NCBI GenBank assembly: GCA_050050175.1
Contig: JASFUT010000013.1
Span: forward strand, 1-23,706
DNA: 23,706 bases
Source of the DNA: CAVQCX01 sp050050175
GTDB lineage: Bacteria > Pseudomonadota > Gammaproteobacteria > Chromatiales > Chromatiaceae
Direction: 5' to 3'
The position numbers were made by a program, and so were the translations under genes. How positions within the stretch are numbered: the first letter of the stretch is position 1; the number at the start of each line of letters is the position of its first letter. This document shows, piece by piece, positions 7,942 through 17,027 of the stretch. The notes under the pieces were generated by a model, which was not told where the DNA came from, made no database searches, and saw only the letters and a program-made list of their open reading frames with translations.

Positions 7942-9219
7942 ATGTACCGCCTCTACACCGTCTGCCTGCACCTGCTCATGCCGGGCGTGGTGCTGCGCCT
8001 GCTGTGGCGCAGCCTGCGGGCTCCGGCGTACCGCAGGCGCTGGGGTGAGCGCTTCGGCCGCGACCTGCCGGAGGTCGCCCCCCGGGGCATCTGGATCCAC
8101 GCGGTTTCCGTCGGCGAGGTCCAGGCGGCGGTGCCCCTGGTCAACCGTCTGCTCAAGGCCCATCCCGGCCTTCCGCTGTGCGTCACCACCACGACCCCGA
8201 CCGGATCGAGGCGGGTGACCGAGCTGTTCGGCGAGGCCGTCACCCATGTCTACGCCCCCTATGACGTGCCGCGGGCGGTCGCGCGGTTCCTCGACCGGGT
8301 GGAGCCCCGACTGGCAATATTCATGGAGACCGAGATCTGGCCCAACATCCTGCGGGCCTGCCGGACGCGTGGGGTGCACACGCTGCTCGCAAACGCACGC
8401 CTGTCCCAGCGCTCGGCGAGCGGCTATGCGCGCCTCGGACGCTTCACCCGGTCGGTGCTCGGCGATCTCTCGGTGATCGCCGCCCAGGCGCAGGACGACG
8501 CCCGCCGGTTCATCGCGCTGGGTGCGGACCCCGCTGCGGTCCAGGTGACCAACAGCATCAAGTTCGACGTGCGCCTGCCCGCCAGCGTCCTGGAGCAGGG
8601 CGAGGTGGTGCAGCGGCTGTGGGGAGAGAACCGCCCTGTCTGGGTGGCCGCCAGCACCCACGAGGGGGAAGACGAGCAGGTCCTGGAGGCCCACGAGCGG
8701 GTCCTGCGCACAGTGGACCGCGCGCTGCTCGTGCTCGTGCCGCGCCATCCGGAGCGGTTCGACCGCGTGGCCCAGCTCTGCGAGCGCCGCGGCCTGGAGA
8801 TCGTGCGCCGCTCCGAGCACCGCCCCTGCGGGCCCGGGACGCGGGTCTTCCTGGGGGACAGCATGGGCGAGCTGCCCATCTTCCTGGCGGCGGCGGACCT
8901 GGCGTTCGTCGGCGGCAGCCTGATCCCGCACGGCGGGCACAATGTGCTCGAGCCCGCCGCCCTGGGCGTGCCCGTGCTGTTCGGGCCCCACATGTTCAAC
9001 TTCGCCGCCATCTCCGCCCTGCTGCTCGACGCCCAGGCGGCGGTGCGGGTGGACACGGTCGAGGAGCTGGGCTCCATCGTCGCCAACTGGCTCACCGACG
9101 CCCAGGAGCGCAGCCGCTACGGCGAGAACGGCCGGCGGGTGGTGCAGCAGAACCGGGGCGCCCTGGACCGGCTCATGGCGCTCATCGACGCGTTGCTCGG
9201 GGAGCGCAGGTCCGGCTGA
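7942..9219 (+). CDS. waaA: 3-deoxy-D-manno-octulosonic acid (Kdo) transferase
   Basis: The protein has 425 residues, the usual length for WaaA/KdtA. An N-terminal hydrophobic anchor (about 3-22) leads into Y-R-R-R-W-G-E-R-F-G, followed by W-I-H-A-V-S-V-G-E-V with the likely catalytic base E59, and E-T-E-I-W-P-N. The C-terminal GT-B half has F-V-G-G-S-L-x-P-x-G-G-H-N-x-L-E-P, the CMP-Kdo binding signature. The enzyme adds Kdo to lipid IVA at the cytoplasmic face; the Kdo-lipid A product is the substrate of the acyltransferase and MsbA encoded divergently. Whether it adds one or two Kdo residues cannot be read from the sequence. Confidence 0.95.
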   Translation: MYRLYTVCLHLLMPGVVLRLLWRSLRAPAYRRRWGERFGRDLPEVAPRGIWIHAVSVGEVQAAVPLVNRLLKAHPGLPLCVTTTTPTGSRRVTELFGEAVTHVYAPYDVPRAVARFLDRVEPRLAIFMETEIWPNILRACRTRGVHTLLANARLSQRSASGYARLGRFTRSVLGDLSVIAAQAQDDARRFIALGADPAAVQVTNSIKFDVRLPASVLEQGEVVQRLWGENRPVWVAASTHEGEDEQVLEAHERVLRTVDRALLVLVPRHPERFDRVAQLCERRGLEIVRRSEHRPCGPGTRVFLGDSMGELPIFLAAADLAFVGGSLIPHGGHNVLEPAALGVPVLFGPHMFNFAAISALLLDAQAAVRVDTVEELGSIVANWLTDAQERSRYGENGRRVVQQNRGALDRLMALIDALLGERRSG

Positions 9220-9251
9220 GCAACGACGCCGGACGGCAAGACGCGAGGGTC

Positions 9252-9323
9252 GTGGGAGCGGCCGTTCCTCGGCGCATCCATCCGCCTCGCCCCCGCGGGG
9301 CTGACGCGCAAGCCCGCTCCCGG
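9252..9323. repeat. REP-like inverted doublet
   Basis: GTGGGAGCGGCC at 9253-9264 is faced by an inverted copy, GCAAGCCCGCTCCC, near 9308-9321, with a strong GCCCC-CGC-GGGGC hairpin between. Read from the right, GGGAGCGGGCTTGCGCG closely resembles the REP sequences of Pseudomonas and relatives, and paired inverted REPs are the mobile form (REPIN). It sits in the 212-base gap between two convergent genes. The REP assignment is from memory of the motif. The rest of the gap shows nothing certain, though CGATCC-N7-GGATCG near 9352 could be a weak terminator stem. Confidence 0.45.
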
Positions 9324-9431
9324 CGGTCTTGTGAGGCGGCGAAAGGACCTCGATCCGGCACCGGGATCGCCACCCGAAGGGTTCCTCCGACGACGACCTT
9401 GGCTCCGCGCCCCGTGCCTACTGTCTAATTC

Positions 9432-9956
9432 CTACTCTCGACTGTCTTTCGTTCCCCGTCTCCTGGCCATGGCCTTGCCCAGGCCGCTGAGCTGTGCGGC
9501 ATCGAGCATCTCCGCGGCGCGCGGCAGGAGCAGGCGGTTCTCGGTCTCCACGTGCAGCAGGTTGTCCCGGGCGAAGGCCCCGGCGGCGCGGGCCCAGGCG
9601 GCGGGGTCGTCAATGGCGTCGGGGTCGGCGAGCCCGGGGGCGAGGCGCGTCCAGGCCTGCTCCTGGGCCCGGTGCTCCCCGCCGAGCGTGTCGAGCAGGG
9701 CGCCGAGCTCGGGGTCGCTGCGCAGGAGCGGAAAGAGGTCCAGCTCCTCGTCCTGGTGGTGGTTGGCGGCGGCCAGGGCGAAGTAGCGGTGTACCGCCGC
9801 GGCGGCCTCGCGGACCTCGGCGTCCGGGCCGTCCCGCACCAGGCGCTGGCCGAGCCGGATCAGGATCTCGCAGTGGCGGCGGATCCGGTCGTGACAGGCG
9901 CCGAGCAGGCCAAGCGGATCGTCGAAATCCGGGGGGGTGTCCGCGAAGGGCTCCAT
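9432..9956 (-). CDS. Hemerythrin-domain (HHE) protein
   Basis: This soluble 174-residue four-helix protein carries the spaced ligands of the hemerythrin-like family: a histidine pair in helix 1 (G-A-C-H-D-R-I-R-R-H), H-H-Q-D-E-E in helix 2, G-E-H-R-A-Q-E in helix 3 and H-V-E-T-E-N in helix 4. These bind a di-iron centre in proteins that sense or carry O2 or NO, or help repair iron centres. It is the last gene of a minus-strand run, 13 bases after the cysteine hydrolase. The exact role is unknown; a link to NO chemistry with the nor genes 11 kb away would be speculation. Confidence 0.85.
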   Translation of the reverse strand: MEPFADTPPDFDDPLGLLGACHDRIRRHCEILIRLGQRLVRDGPDAEVREAAAAVHRYFALAAANHHQDEELDLFPLLRSDPELGALLDTLGGEHRAQEQAWTRLAPGLADPDAIDDPAAWARAAGAFARDNLLHVETENRLLLPRAAEMLDAAQLSGLGKAMARRRGTKDSRE

Positions 9957-9969
9957 GGCGCGCCTCCGG

Positions 9970-10554
9970 TCAGCGGAACATGCGGGATATGTCCTTGAAC
10001 TTGGGATGGCGGGCGTCGCCCATCCACTCGAACACCACCGACTCGGTGTTGGTCACGATGATGCCGCCCTGGCGCATGCGGTGCAACGCGTTCTCCCGGA
10101 TCGCGGGACTGCGTGAGCAGACGGTGTCGGCGGCGACGAACACACGGTAGCCCCAGTGCTGGAGCCCGGCGGCGGTCTGCAGGATGCAGATGTGCGTCTC
10201 AATTCCCACCAGGATCACCTGGTGGCGCTCCTCCTGCTTGACCAGGCGGCCCTCGAAGCCCGGCGCCGAGCAGCAGGAGAAGCTGGTCTTCTCGATGGGC
10301 GCCACGCCGGGGGGGAGGTGGGAGCCGACCTCGGGAAGGGTGGCGCCCAGGCCCTCAGGGTACTGCTCGGTGATGATCACCGGAATCTCCAGGGCGTTGG
10401 CGGCATCCAGAAGCCGGGTCGTGTTCTTCAGGGCCGCGGCGAGGCACTCCTGGGGCATGGCGTTGCACAGGCGCTCCTGCACGTCCACGACGAGCAGCTG
10501 GGACGCGCGCGAGTTGCACAGCTCGAGCTTCTGGATCTGGGTGGGTGTCTTCAT
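9970..10554 (-). CDS. Isochorismatase-family cysteine hydrolase
   Basis: The protein has 194 residues with the complete catalytic triad of the family: D24 (L-L-V-V-D-V-Q-E-R), K89 (I-E-K-T-S-F-S-C) and C123 (G-I-E-T-H-I-C-I-L-Q-T). Close relatives are often called YcaC-like or hydrolase isoforms of unknown substrate; the triad acts on amides or esters, and true isochorismatases are distant. Two ATGs lie in frame at 10560 and 10554. The AGGAGG ribosome site is one base from the first but seven from the second, so 10554 was chosen. It is followed within 13 bases by the hemerythrin gene. Confidence 0.87.
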   Translation of the reverse strand: MKTPTQIQKLELCNSRASQLLVVDVQERLCNAMPQECLAAALKNTTRLLDAANALEIPVIITEQYPEGLGATLPEVGSHLPPGVAPIEKTSFSCCSAPGFEGRLVKQEERHQVILVGIETHICILQTAAGLQHWGYRVFVAADTVCSRSPAIRENALHRMRQGGIIVTNTESVVFEWMGDARHPKFKDISRMFR

Positions 10555-10636
10555 GCGCATGCCTCCTGCGGTGCCCGGCCTCGCGGCGGGCGTGGGGTCG
10601 CATGGGAAGGGCGGCGCAGGCCGATCCTCCCGTCGG

Positions 10637-10664
10637 TGCGGCCGGCCCGCCCGGGCCGGCCGCA
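10637..10664. terminator. Perfect 13-bp GC palindrome after the rhodanese gene
   Basis: TGCGGCCGGCCCG-CC-CGGGCCGGCCGCA forms a 13-bp perfect stem with a two-base centre, three bases beyond the rhodanese stop codon. No run of T follows on either strand, so it is not a standard intrinsic terminator. It could slow polymerase, protect a 3' end, or help separate the rhodanese transcript from the hydrolase gene, which has its own strong ribosome site. Confidence 0.45.
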
Positions 10665-10667
10665 GGG

Positions 10668-10994
10668 CTAGTACTGGGGCATCGAGGGGTCCACCTCGCG
10701 TGCCCAGGCCTCCACGCCACCCTGGAGGTTGATCACGTCCTCGAAGCCCTGGTGCTCCAGGTACAGCCCCACCTGCCGGCTGCGGATGCCGTGGTGGCAG
10801 ATGACCACGATCTCACGCTCCCGGTCCAGCACCTGCTCCTCAACCACCCGGGGGATCTCGCGCATCGGCACCAGCTCGGACCCCTCCAGGCGGCAGATCT
10901 GGAACTCCCAGGGCTCGCGCACATCGAGCAGCAGGGGCTCGTCGTCCGTCCGCTCCAGGTGGATTTTCAGCTCGGAGGCGGTGAAGTTGCGCAC
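10668..10994 (-). CDS. Single-domain rhodanese (sulfurtransferase)
   Basis: The protein has 108 residues, one rhodanese domain like GlpE. It shows L-L-L-D-V-R-E-P-W-E-F at the domain start, the active-site loop C66-H-H-G-I-R-S and N-L-Q-G-G-V-E-A-W-A at the end. The active-site cysteine carries a persulfide that is handed to thiol or cyanide acceptors. The start is GTG at 10994, with GGGAGG eight bases upstream. It lies 21 bases after the Pcm-like gene and is probably cotranscribed; pcm-rhodanese pairs are common in proteobacteria. The physiological sulfur donor is not evident. Confidence 0.92.
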   Translation of the reverse strand: MRNFTASELKIHLERTDDEPLLLDVREPWEFQICRLEGSELVPMREIPRVVEEQVLDREREIVVICHHGIRSRQVGLYLEHQGFEDVINLQGGVEAWAREVDPSMPQY

Positions 10995-11015
10995 GGGGCG
11001 CGCCCTCCCGGGGAA

Positions 11016-11684
11016 TCAGAAGTCGAAGCGATCGGGACGGGGTGCGTTGACCAGCGGGGGCAGCTCGGTCTCGAACAGGGACTCCTCGTGCCAGGCGTTG
11101 TCCCCGGTGCGCGTGACGAGCAGCGCCTCCATGACCGGCGTTTCGCCCACCACCATGAACAGGCGGCCCCCGTTGCTCAGATAGCGATGGAAGCGTTTGT
11201 CGCGCATCGGCATGGACCCGGTGACCGCGATCACGTCGAACAGCCCGTCTGCCGGGATGCCCGCCATGGCGTCGGCCACGACCAGCTCCGCGTTCGCGAT
11301 GCCCTGTGCCTCGAGGCGTCCCTCGGCGGCGTCGGAGAGGTCCTGGTGGATTTCCAGGCTGGTCACCCGTGCCCCCAGCCGGGCCAGGCAGGCGGTGACG
11401 TAGCCGCTGCCGGTGCCGATCTCCAGCACCCGGTCGTCCGGCTTGACGTCCAGCGCCTGGAGCATGCGGGCCTCCAGCTTGGGCTCCATCATCCGCTCGC
11501 CGTGCCCGATCGGCACCTGGGTGTCGGCGAAGGCGAGCCCGATGTAGGCTTCGGGCACGAACCGCTCGCGCGGCACCTGGGTCAGAAGGTCCAGCACCCT
11601 GCGGTCCAGCACCTCCCAGGTCTGGATCTGCTGGTGGATCATGTTGAAGCGCGCCTTCTCCAGCTCGCTCTGCTCCATCACCAT
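11016..11684 (-). CDS. pcm: Protein-L-isoaspartate O-methyltransferase family protein
   Basis: The protein has 222 residues. It carries the SAM-binding motif I V-L-E-I-G-T-G-S-G-Y-V-T, the upstream F-V-P-E-x-Y and L-A-F-A-D-T substrate-loop region of PIMT, and later motifs around V-V-A-D-A-M-A-G-I-P. PIMT enzymes methylate L-isoaspartyl residues in damaged proteins. Several catalytic-loop residues differ from E. coli Pcm, as in the branch often found beside rhodanese and tolC genes, so activity on isoaspartate is likely but not assured. Three in-frame ATGs exist. The one at 11684 has AGAGG eight bases upstream and was preferred over 11717 and 11678. Confidence 0.82.
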   Translation of the reverse strand: MVMEQSELEKARFNMIHQQIQTWEVLDRRVLDLLTQVPRERFVPEAYIGLAFADTQVPIGHGERMMEPKLEARMLQALDVKPDDRVLEIGTGSGYVTACLARLGARVTSLEIHQDLSDAAEGRLEAQGIANAELVVADAMAGIPADGLFDVIAVTGSMPMRDKRFHRYLSNGGRLFMVVGETPVMEALLVTRTGDNAWHEESLFETELPPLVNAPRPDRFDF

Positions 11685-11866
11685 CGGTTCTACCTCTCGA
11701 CCGGGCTGTCTGACCACGAACGGACCCGTAGCTTAGGGGGTTTGCCGGGGGCAGGCAAGAATCCTGCGGCGCTCCGATCCGCTGATCTGGCGCAAGCTGC
11801 CGGGACCCCGGGCGGCCCGAATTCCGATAACCTTATTAATGGGGATGTCCCTGCGGACGAGCGCCG

Positions 11867-12193
11867 ATGCATGCGCAGCGCTTCGAGTTGAACCTCCGCC
11901 GGCAGGTCGTGGTCTCGCTCTCCGACGCCCTCGACCTGGTCGGCGTGGACGACGTCCACCACGGCAAGCGGGTGGCAGTGATGGCCGGCGAGTGCGCCCG
12001 CGAGCTGGGCTGGGCGCAGCCCGAGATCGACGAGCTGCCCGCCGCCGCCGACGTCTTGCAGGCCCGGGCCCAGGACCGTCCCTACCGGCGGTCCATGGCG
12101 CCGCGGGGCATTCTCCGGGTCCTGGACGAGCGGGTGCACCGGGACAAGCTCGACGCCGGCATCCTGGCCCTGGTCAGAGACAACCTGGCTTAG
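11867..12193 (+). pseudogene. HD-GYP phosphohydrolase remnant with internal deletion
   Basis: The 108-residue frame is open but joins two pieces of one family. Residues 1 to about 57 match the start of an HD-GYP-type protein (L-S-D-A-L-D-L-V-G-V-D-D-V-H-H-G-K-R-V-A-V-M-A). Residues from about 60 jump to the far end of the domain (A-D-V-L-Q-A-R-A-Q-D-R-P-Y-R-R-S-M-A-P), where cyclic-di-GMP phosphodiesterases have D-x-x-x-A-L-x-x-x-R-P-Y. The HD metal pair, the H-H-E motif and GYP itself are gone, so it cannot be an active phosphodiesterase. The frame is kept across the join, so a small protein might still be made. The ribosome site is weak. It is a relic, or less likely a tiny dimerising regulator. 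Confidence 0.6.
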
Positions 12194-12516
12194 CGCTAAA
12201 CCCTGGCCCATGGGCACCCGGGCTTGGAGACCCGATTCCCCCGACACCCGGGGGCCTGATCCGGCCCCTTCTCCAGACAGTACTTCGCCGCCGGGCGGGC
12301 TGGACGCCCGCACGCCGCGCGAGCGCTTGCCTTGCATCCGGAATGACCGTCCATTATGGTCGGCTGTTCAGCCGTCGGGCTGGGCACGACCGAATGTCCA
12401 GTGAACATTCGCAGCTTGCCGAACGACCCCCCAGGACGGCGGGGCCGGGGGTGAGCGTAGCCCCCCGGAATCTTGCCATGGATGGCATGGAAGGACCTAG
12501 AGAAGACTGACGTATA
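12194..12516. other. Gene-poor stretch upstream of thiC with promoter-like and operator-like sites
   Basis: No convincing gene lies in these 323 bases. TTGCAT (12332-12337) and TATGGT (12355-12360) with a 17-base spacer resemble a promoter; GACC-N9-GGTC (12345-12361) lies over the -10 box like a repressor site. CGAATGT-N7-ACATTCG (12391-12411) is a second perfect inverted repeat. A 38-codon frame at 12394-12510 begins within it but has no recognisable product. TTGCCA (12473-12478) and TAGAGA (12498-12503), with a long 19-base spacer, are the best placed promoter boxes for the riboswitch transcript, with a start near 12510. Confidence 0.35.
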
Positions 12517-12599
12517 CAGCTAGGGGTGCCCGCGGAGATTGCGCGGGCTGAGAGAGACCCTTGGAACCTGATCCGGTTCGTACCGGTGGAGGGAAGCTG
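12517..12599 (+). promoter_or_regulatory. TPP riboswitch (THI element)
   Basis: The conserved blocks of the TPP aptamer are all present in order: GGGGTGCCC near 12524, GCTGAGAGAGACCC near 12547, GGAACCTGATCCGG near 12563 and ACCGG-TGGAGGGAAGC near 12581. The outer stem P1 pairs CAGCT (12517-12521) with AGCTG (12595-12599). It lies 42 bases before the thiC ATG, so bound thiamin pyrophosphate most likely lowers thiC expression by hiding the ribosome site or by termination. No clear terminator with a T run is seen, which favours translational control. Confidence 0.96.
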
Positions 12600-12641
12600 A
12601 CCGCGCACGGCGCGCTCAGCTCCCGCAACAGGAGCACCACC

Positions 12642-14531
<1,890 letters not shown>

Positions 14532-14680
14532 GTCTCCGCGGCATGGGGGAGACAAATCTTCCGGGAGCAGATTTGTACAGCGGAACGCTGGCCCGAAGGG
14601 CGGAGGCCAGGGATGGCCGGAGTAACGCCGAGGAGTTCGTCGGCGGCGGGGCGCGGATCTATCGGGAGGTATAGGCTCGG
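14532..14680. repeat. Multi-hairpin block and echo of the thiC 3' end
   Basis: Four short inverted repeats follow the thiC stop: GTCTCC/GGAGAC (14533-14554), ACAAATCT-N9-AGATTTGT (14552-14576), GCCC-GAA-GGGC and GGCC-AGGGAT-GGCC (near 14592-14618). The loop of the second contains TTCCGGGAGCAG, also present in thiC at about 14494. After them, 14629-14673 reads A-E-E-F-V-G-G-G-A-R-I-Y-R-E-V-stop in another frame, similar to thiC's own end A-R-E-F-R-E-Q-G-G-E-L-Y-R-E-V-stop. It looks like a decayed second thiC tail separated by a palindromic insert. From there to element A at 14818 there is only a short direct repeat of CGGATGCCGGG. Confidence 0.45.
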
Positions 14681-14817
14681 CTAACCTTCAGCGGATGCCG
14701 GGCTCACGGATGCCGGGGGCAGGTCTTGCTTTCTTGCGGCGACGGACCGCTGTACCATATCACTTCGCGTGGGGACGGGCGCTAGCGGCCGAGCGGGGCG
14801 GATTCGGAGCCGATTGC

Positions 14818-14983
14818 GGGGACAGTATACCTGCGTCTGTGCGTGCCCGTTCCCGGCTCGGCCCTTCGGCTGCGGGGTCGTGCCAGCCACGCTGGGTGAG
14901 ATGAGGTGGGTAAGTAGTGACAACCAATCGGTCCATCCTGGCGATGACTCCCCTCCTCTTATCGAAATCGGTATACCGTCCCC
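14818..14983 (-). mobile_element. RAYT-derived miniature element, copy A
   Basis: The element is bounded by GGGGACAGTATACC (14818-14831) and the inverted GGTATACCGTCCCC (14970-14983), 13 of 14 matching. On the minus strand it holds a diverged start of a REP-associated tyrosine transposase: A-R-M-D-R-L-V-V, then P-P-H-L-T-Q-R-G-W, after which the gene is missing and the other end follows directly. TTATCGAA precedes the right end, as in copies B and C. It cannot code for a transposase and would need one supplied in trans. Confidence 0.7.
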
Positions 14984-15127
14984 TGATTCGCTTCTTTGCC
15001 AGGCTCCGACGGCCATGCCCCATCGCAGGTGTTCAAATGCTCGCCCGGCCGGCGCGGTGCCTTGCAGCACTGTCCGGTTGGCCCTGCACATCGATTTGAT
15101 GTCCGCCCTTCGAGGAGTCAGCTCATC

Positions 15128-15970
15128 ATGCCCAGTTCCGCGCCGCGTCTGTCGCTCATCTCGCTCGTCATCGCCGCGGGCCTGGTGATGGCCGGATGTC
15201 CCCAGGCTCCGGTCCCCCCGCCGGAGAGCCCAGGAGCACTCAACGACACCGGGATCACGGGGTGTGCGGATGCCGACGACGAAGGCTTGCCCTGTCCGTT
15301 GGCGTCCTACCCGGGGCAGGATGCCGATCACGGCCGGGATATTGCAGCCGGCGACGACAGCGACGGCCATGCCGGCTTCCACTTCACCAAGCTGGGCGCG
15401 GACGGGCAGCCCCTCGCGATCCAGGACAGCAGCTGGAGCGACACCGGCTCAGAGGAGGCCGGCACCCGCTGGACCTGTGTTCGCGATGAGGTGACGGGAC
15501 GCACCTGGGAGGTCAAGGTGAACGACCCCAACAGCTTGCATCATAAGGATCACGTATACACCTGGTACAACCCTGACAACGCGACAAATGGCGGCTGGTC
15601 GGGTCACGCCGGGCAGGGCTCCTGCAACGGTACCCTGCCGGCCTCAGGGGACTATACGGGCTGCGATACCTACACCTTCCCCAAGTACGTCAACGAGCAC
15701 GACGGGCTGTGCGGATTCACCGACTGGCGAGTGCCCGAGATACAGGAGCTGCGCTCCATCGCGGACTACAGCGTGCCGCCCCCCGCGCCGGGGATCGATC
15801 TGCGCTATTTTCCGAACACCGTGGGCAACACTTTTTATGTGTCGGCCACGCCGGGTGGTTTCTCTCGAGACGAAATGTGGGTATTACTCTCGGGCCCACC
15901 GTTCACCCGTCGAGGTAGCAAATCGGCGCCCGTGGGAGACGAAGTGCGCTTGGTGCGCGGCGGTGAATGA
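15128..15970 (+). CDS. DUF1566 (Lcl C-terminal-like) lipoprotein
   Basis: The 280-residue protein begins with a lipoprotein signal (hydrophobic 8-22, lipobox V-M-A-G-C with C24), so it should be anchored to the inner or outer membrane. A Pro-rich and acidic linker follows. The mature part has several Trp, Cys and Gly-Trp motifs and ends with the DUF1566 signature: D-W-R-V-P-E-I-Q-E-L-R-S-I then a terminal V-R-L-V-R-G-G-E. DUF1566 resembles the C-terminal domain of Legionella Lcl adhesin and C-type-lectin-like folds; no enzymatic role is known. GAGGAG lies ten bases before the ATG. A second DUF1566 gene follows 43 bases downstream. Confidence 0.75.
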   Translation: MPSSAPRLSLISLVIAAGLVMAGCPQAPVPPPESPGALNDTGITGCADADDEGLPCPLASYPGQDADHGRDIAAGDDSDGHAGFHFTKLGADGQPLAIQDSSWSDTGSEEAGTRWTCVRDEVTGRTWEVKVNDPNSLHHKDHVYTWYNPDNATNGGWSGHAGQGSCNGTLPASGDYTGCDTYTFPKYVNEHDGLCGFTDWRVPEIQELRSIADYSVPPPAPGIDLRYFPNTVGNTFYVSATPGGFSRDEMWVLLSGPPFTRRGSKSAPVGDEVRLVRGGE

Positions 15971-16013
15971 GAGATGCCCTAAACGGCTTCGGAATCTCCG
16001 GGAGGAGACCAAG

Positions 16014-16631
16014 ATGAAAATCGGCTGTGCTTTCTTGTTCCTGGCGGCTCTGGCGGCGGGCACCGCCGAGGGAGCGGGTTGCAGCGACAAGGTTAGACCC
16101 AGTGCCCCGCTGGGTCGCTTCGAGGTTCTCCACGGCGGAGCGACGGTGCTCGACCCTGGCGCCGGACTGGAATGGAAGCGTTGCCCCGAGGGGGATAGCT
16201 TCTCGGACAACGGTACCCCATCGGACATCTCTGACGACCTCTGCCTGCCCGGCGCGAGAGAGGCCTTCACTTGGCAGGAGGCCCTGCAGAGGGCCGAGGC
16301 GGTTAATACGGCCTTGGGGCAGACTACACCAAATGGGCAGCTGGGCGAGGGCGGTTACGCGGGTGCGAACGATTGGCGGGTACCGAACATCAAGGAGCTG
16401 ATGTCGATCGTGGAGGTGGCTTGCTACAACCCCGCCACAAACTGGGTCCTGTTTCCCAAGGGTTTCAGCGTCGAGCTAGTGTTCTGGACAGCGTCTCCCT
16501 ATCACGATCGGCCCAGCGGCGGCGTTACAGAGGGCGTTTGGGTCGTCGATTTCTACGATGGGCATCAGCCGTCGTCCGGGTACGGCAAGACAAATTCCTA
16601 TCGGGTTCGGCTGGTGCGCGGCGGATTGTAG
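16014..16631 (+). CDS. Secreted DUF1566 domain protein
   Basis: The protein has 205 residues with a classical signal peptide (M-K-I-G-C then hydrophobic to about residue 20, A-E-G-A cleavage region), so it is probably periplasmic or secreted. It contains a full DUF1566 core: L-E-W-K-R-C-P-E-G, T-W-Q-E-A-L-Q-R-A, N-D-W-R-V-P-N-I-K-E-L, F-W-T-A-S-P and the ending R-V-R-L-V-R-G-G-L. The gene follows GGAGGAG seven bases before its ATG and lies 43 bases after a longer DUF1566 lipoprotein gene with the same C-terminal R-L-V-R-G-G motif. The pair may be an old tandem duplication with a shared transcript. Function is unknown; surface binding is the best guess. Confidence 0.8.
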   Translation: MKIGCAFLFLAALAAGTAEGAGCSDKVRPSAPLGRFEVLHGGATVLDPGAGLEWKRCPEGDSFSDNGTPSDISDDLCLPGAREAFTWQEALQRAEAVNTALGQTTPNGQLGEGGYAGANDWRVPNIKELMSIVEVACYNPATNWVLFPKGFSVELVFWTASPYHDRPSGGVTEGVWVVDFYDGHQPSSGYGKTNSYRVRLVRGGL

Positions 16632-16851
16632 CTGGCAGCTCGGCTACAAGCGCAGGCGCTTTTCTCGAACGCAAGGGTCCGAACAACCCAAGCATCAAGG
16701 CTAACAGTCCAACAGCTAACCCGCATCCGTCACCAAGGCGTCCGTTCAGGCGGAGGCGAAGTGGTTTCGGCGGACATGGGAACGCTCAGTGGCGGCAGGC
16801 GAACGATTCGGGCGCAGGCACCGGCTATTTTGGCCGATGGCTCGGCGTTGG

Positions 16852-17022
16852 CTAGGGCTGGGAGCGGGTCTTCGGGTGTGGTAACGCGCTCAGCGCCCAG
16901 ACCACCCTCAGCGACGGCTGATCGGACCGGCGAAGGGCGCGAACCGCCGCGTCGGTCTTGCCCACCAGCAACGCCAGCAGGCTGTCGGCGCGCAGTACTT
17001 CGTGATCGTTGAGATCTTGCCG
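16852..17022 (-). pseudogene. IS1380-family transposase fragment
   Basis: The minus-strand frame from 17022 reads Q-D-L-N-D-H-E-V-L-R-A-D-S-L-L-A-L-L-V-G-K-T-D-A, the well-known early motif of IS1380-family transposases. The match fades after about 25 residues (16948), and the frame stops at 16852. Nothing of the rest of the roughly 450-residue enzyme is present, and no IS ends were found. It begins only five bases from miniature element B, so B or a deletion may have removed the remainder. The 220 bases before it (16632-16851) show no recognisable feature. Confidence 0.65.
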
Positions 17023-17027
17023 ATTCC

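Noticed and set aside
5127..7943. A 938-codon minus-strand frame suggesting an acyltransferase with a giant N-terminal extension
   Set aside because: The extension is the msbA gene read out of frame; the acyltransferase family starts at 6062, overlapping the msbA stop by ATGA.
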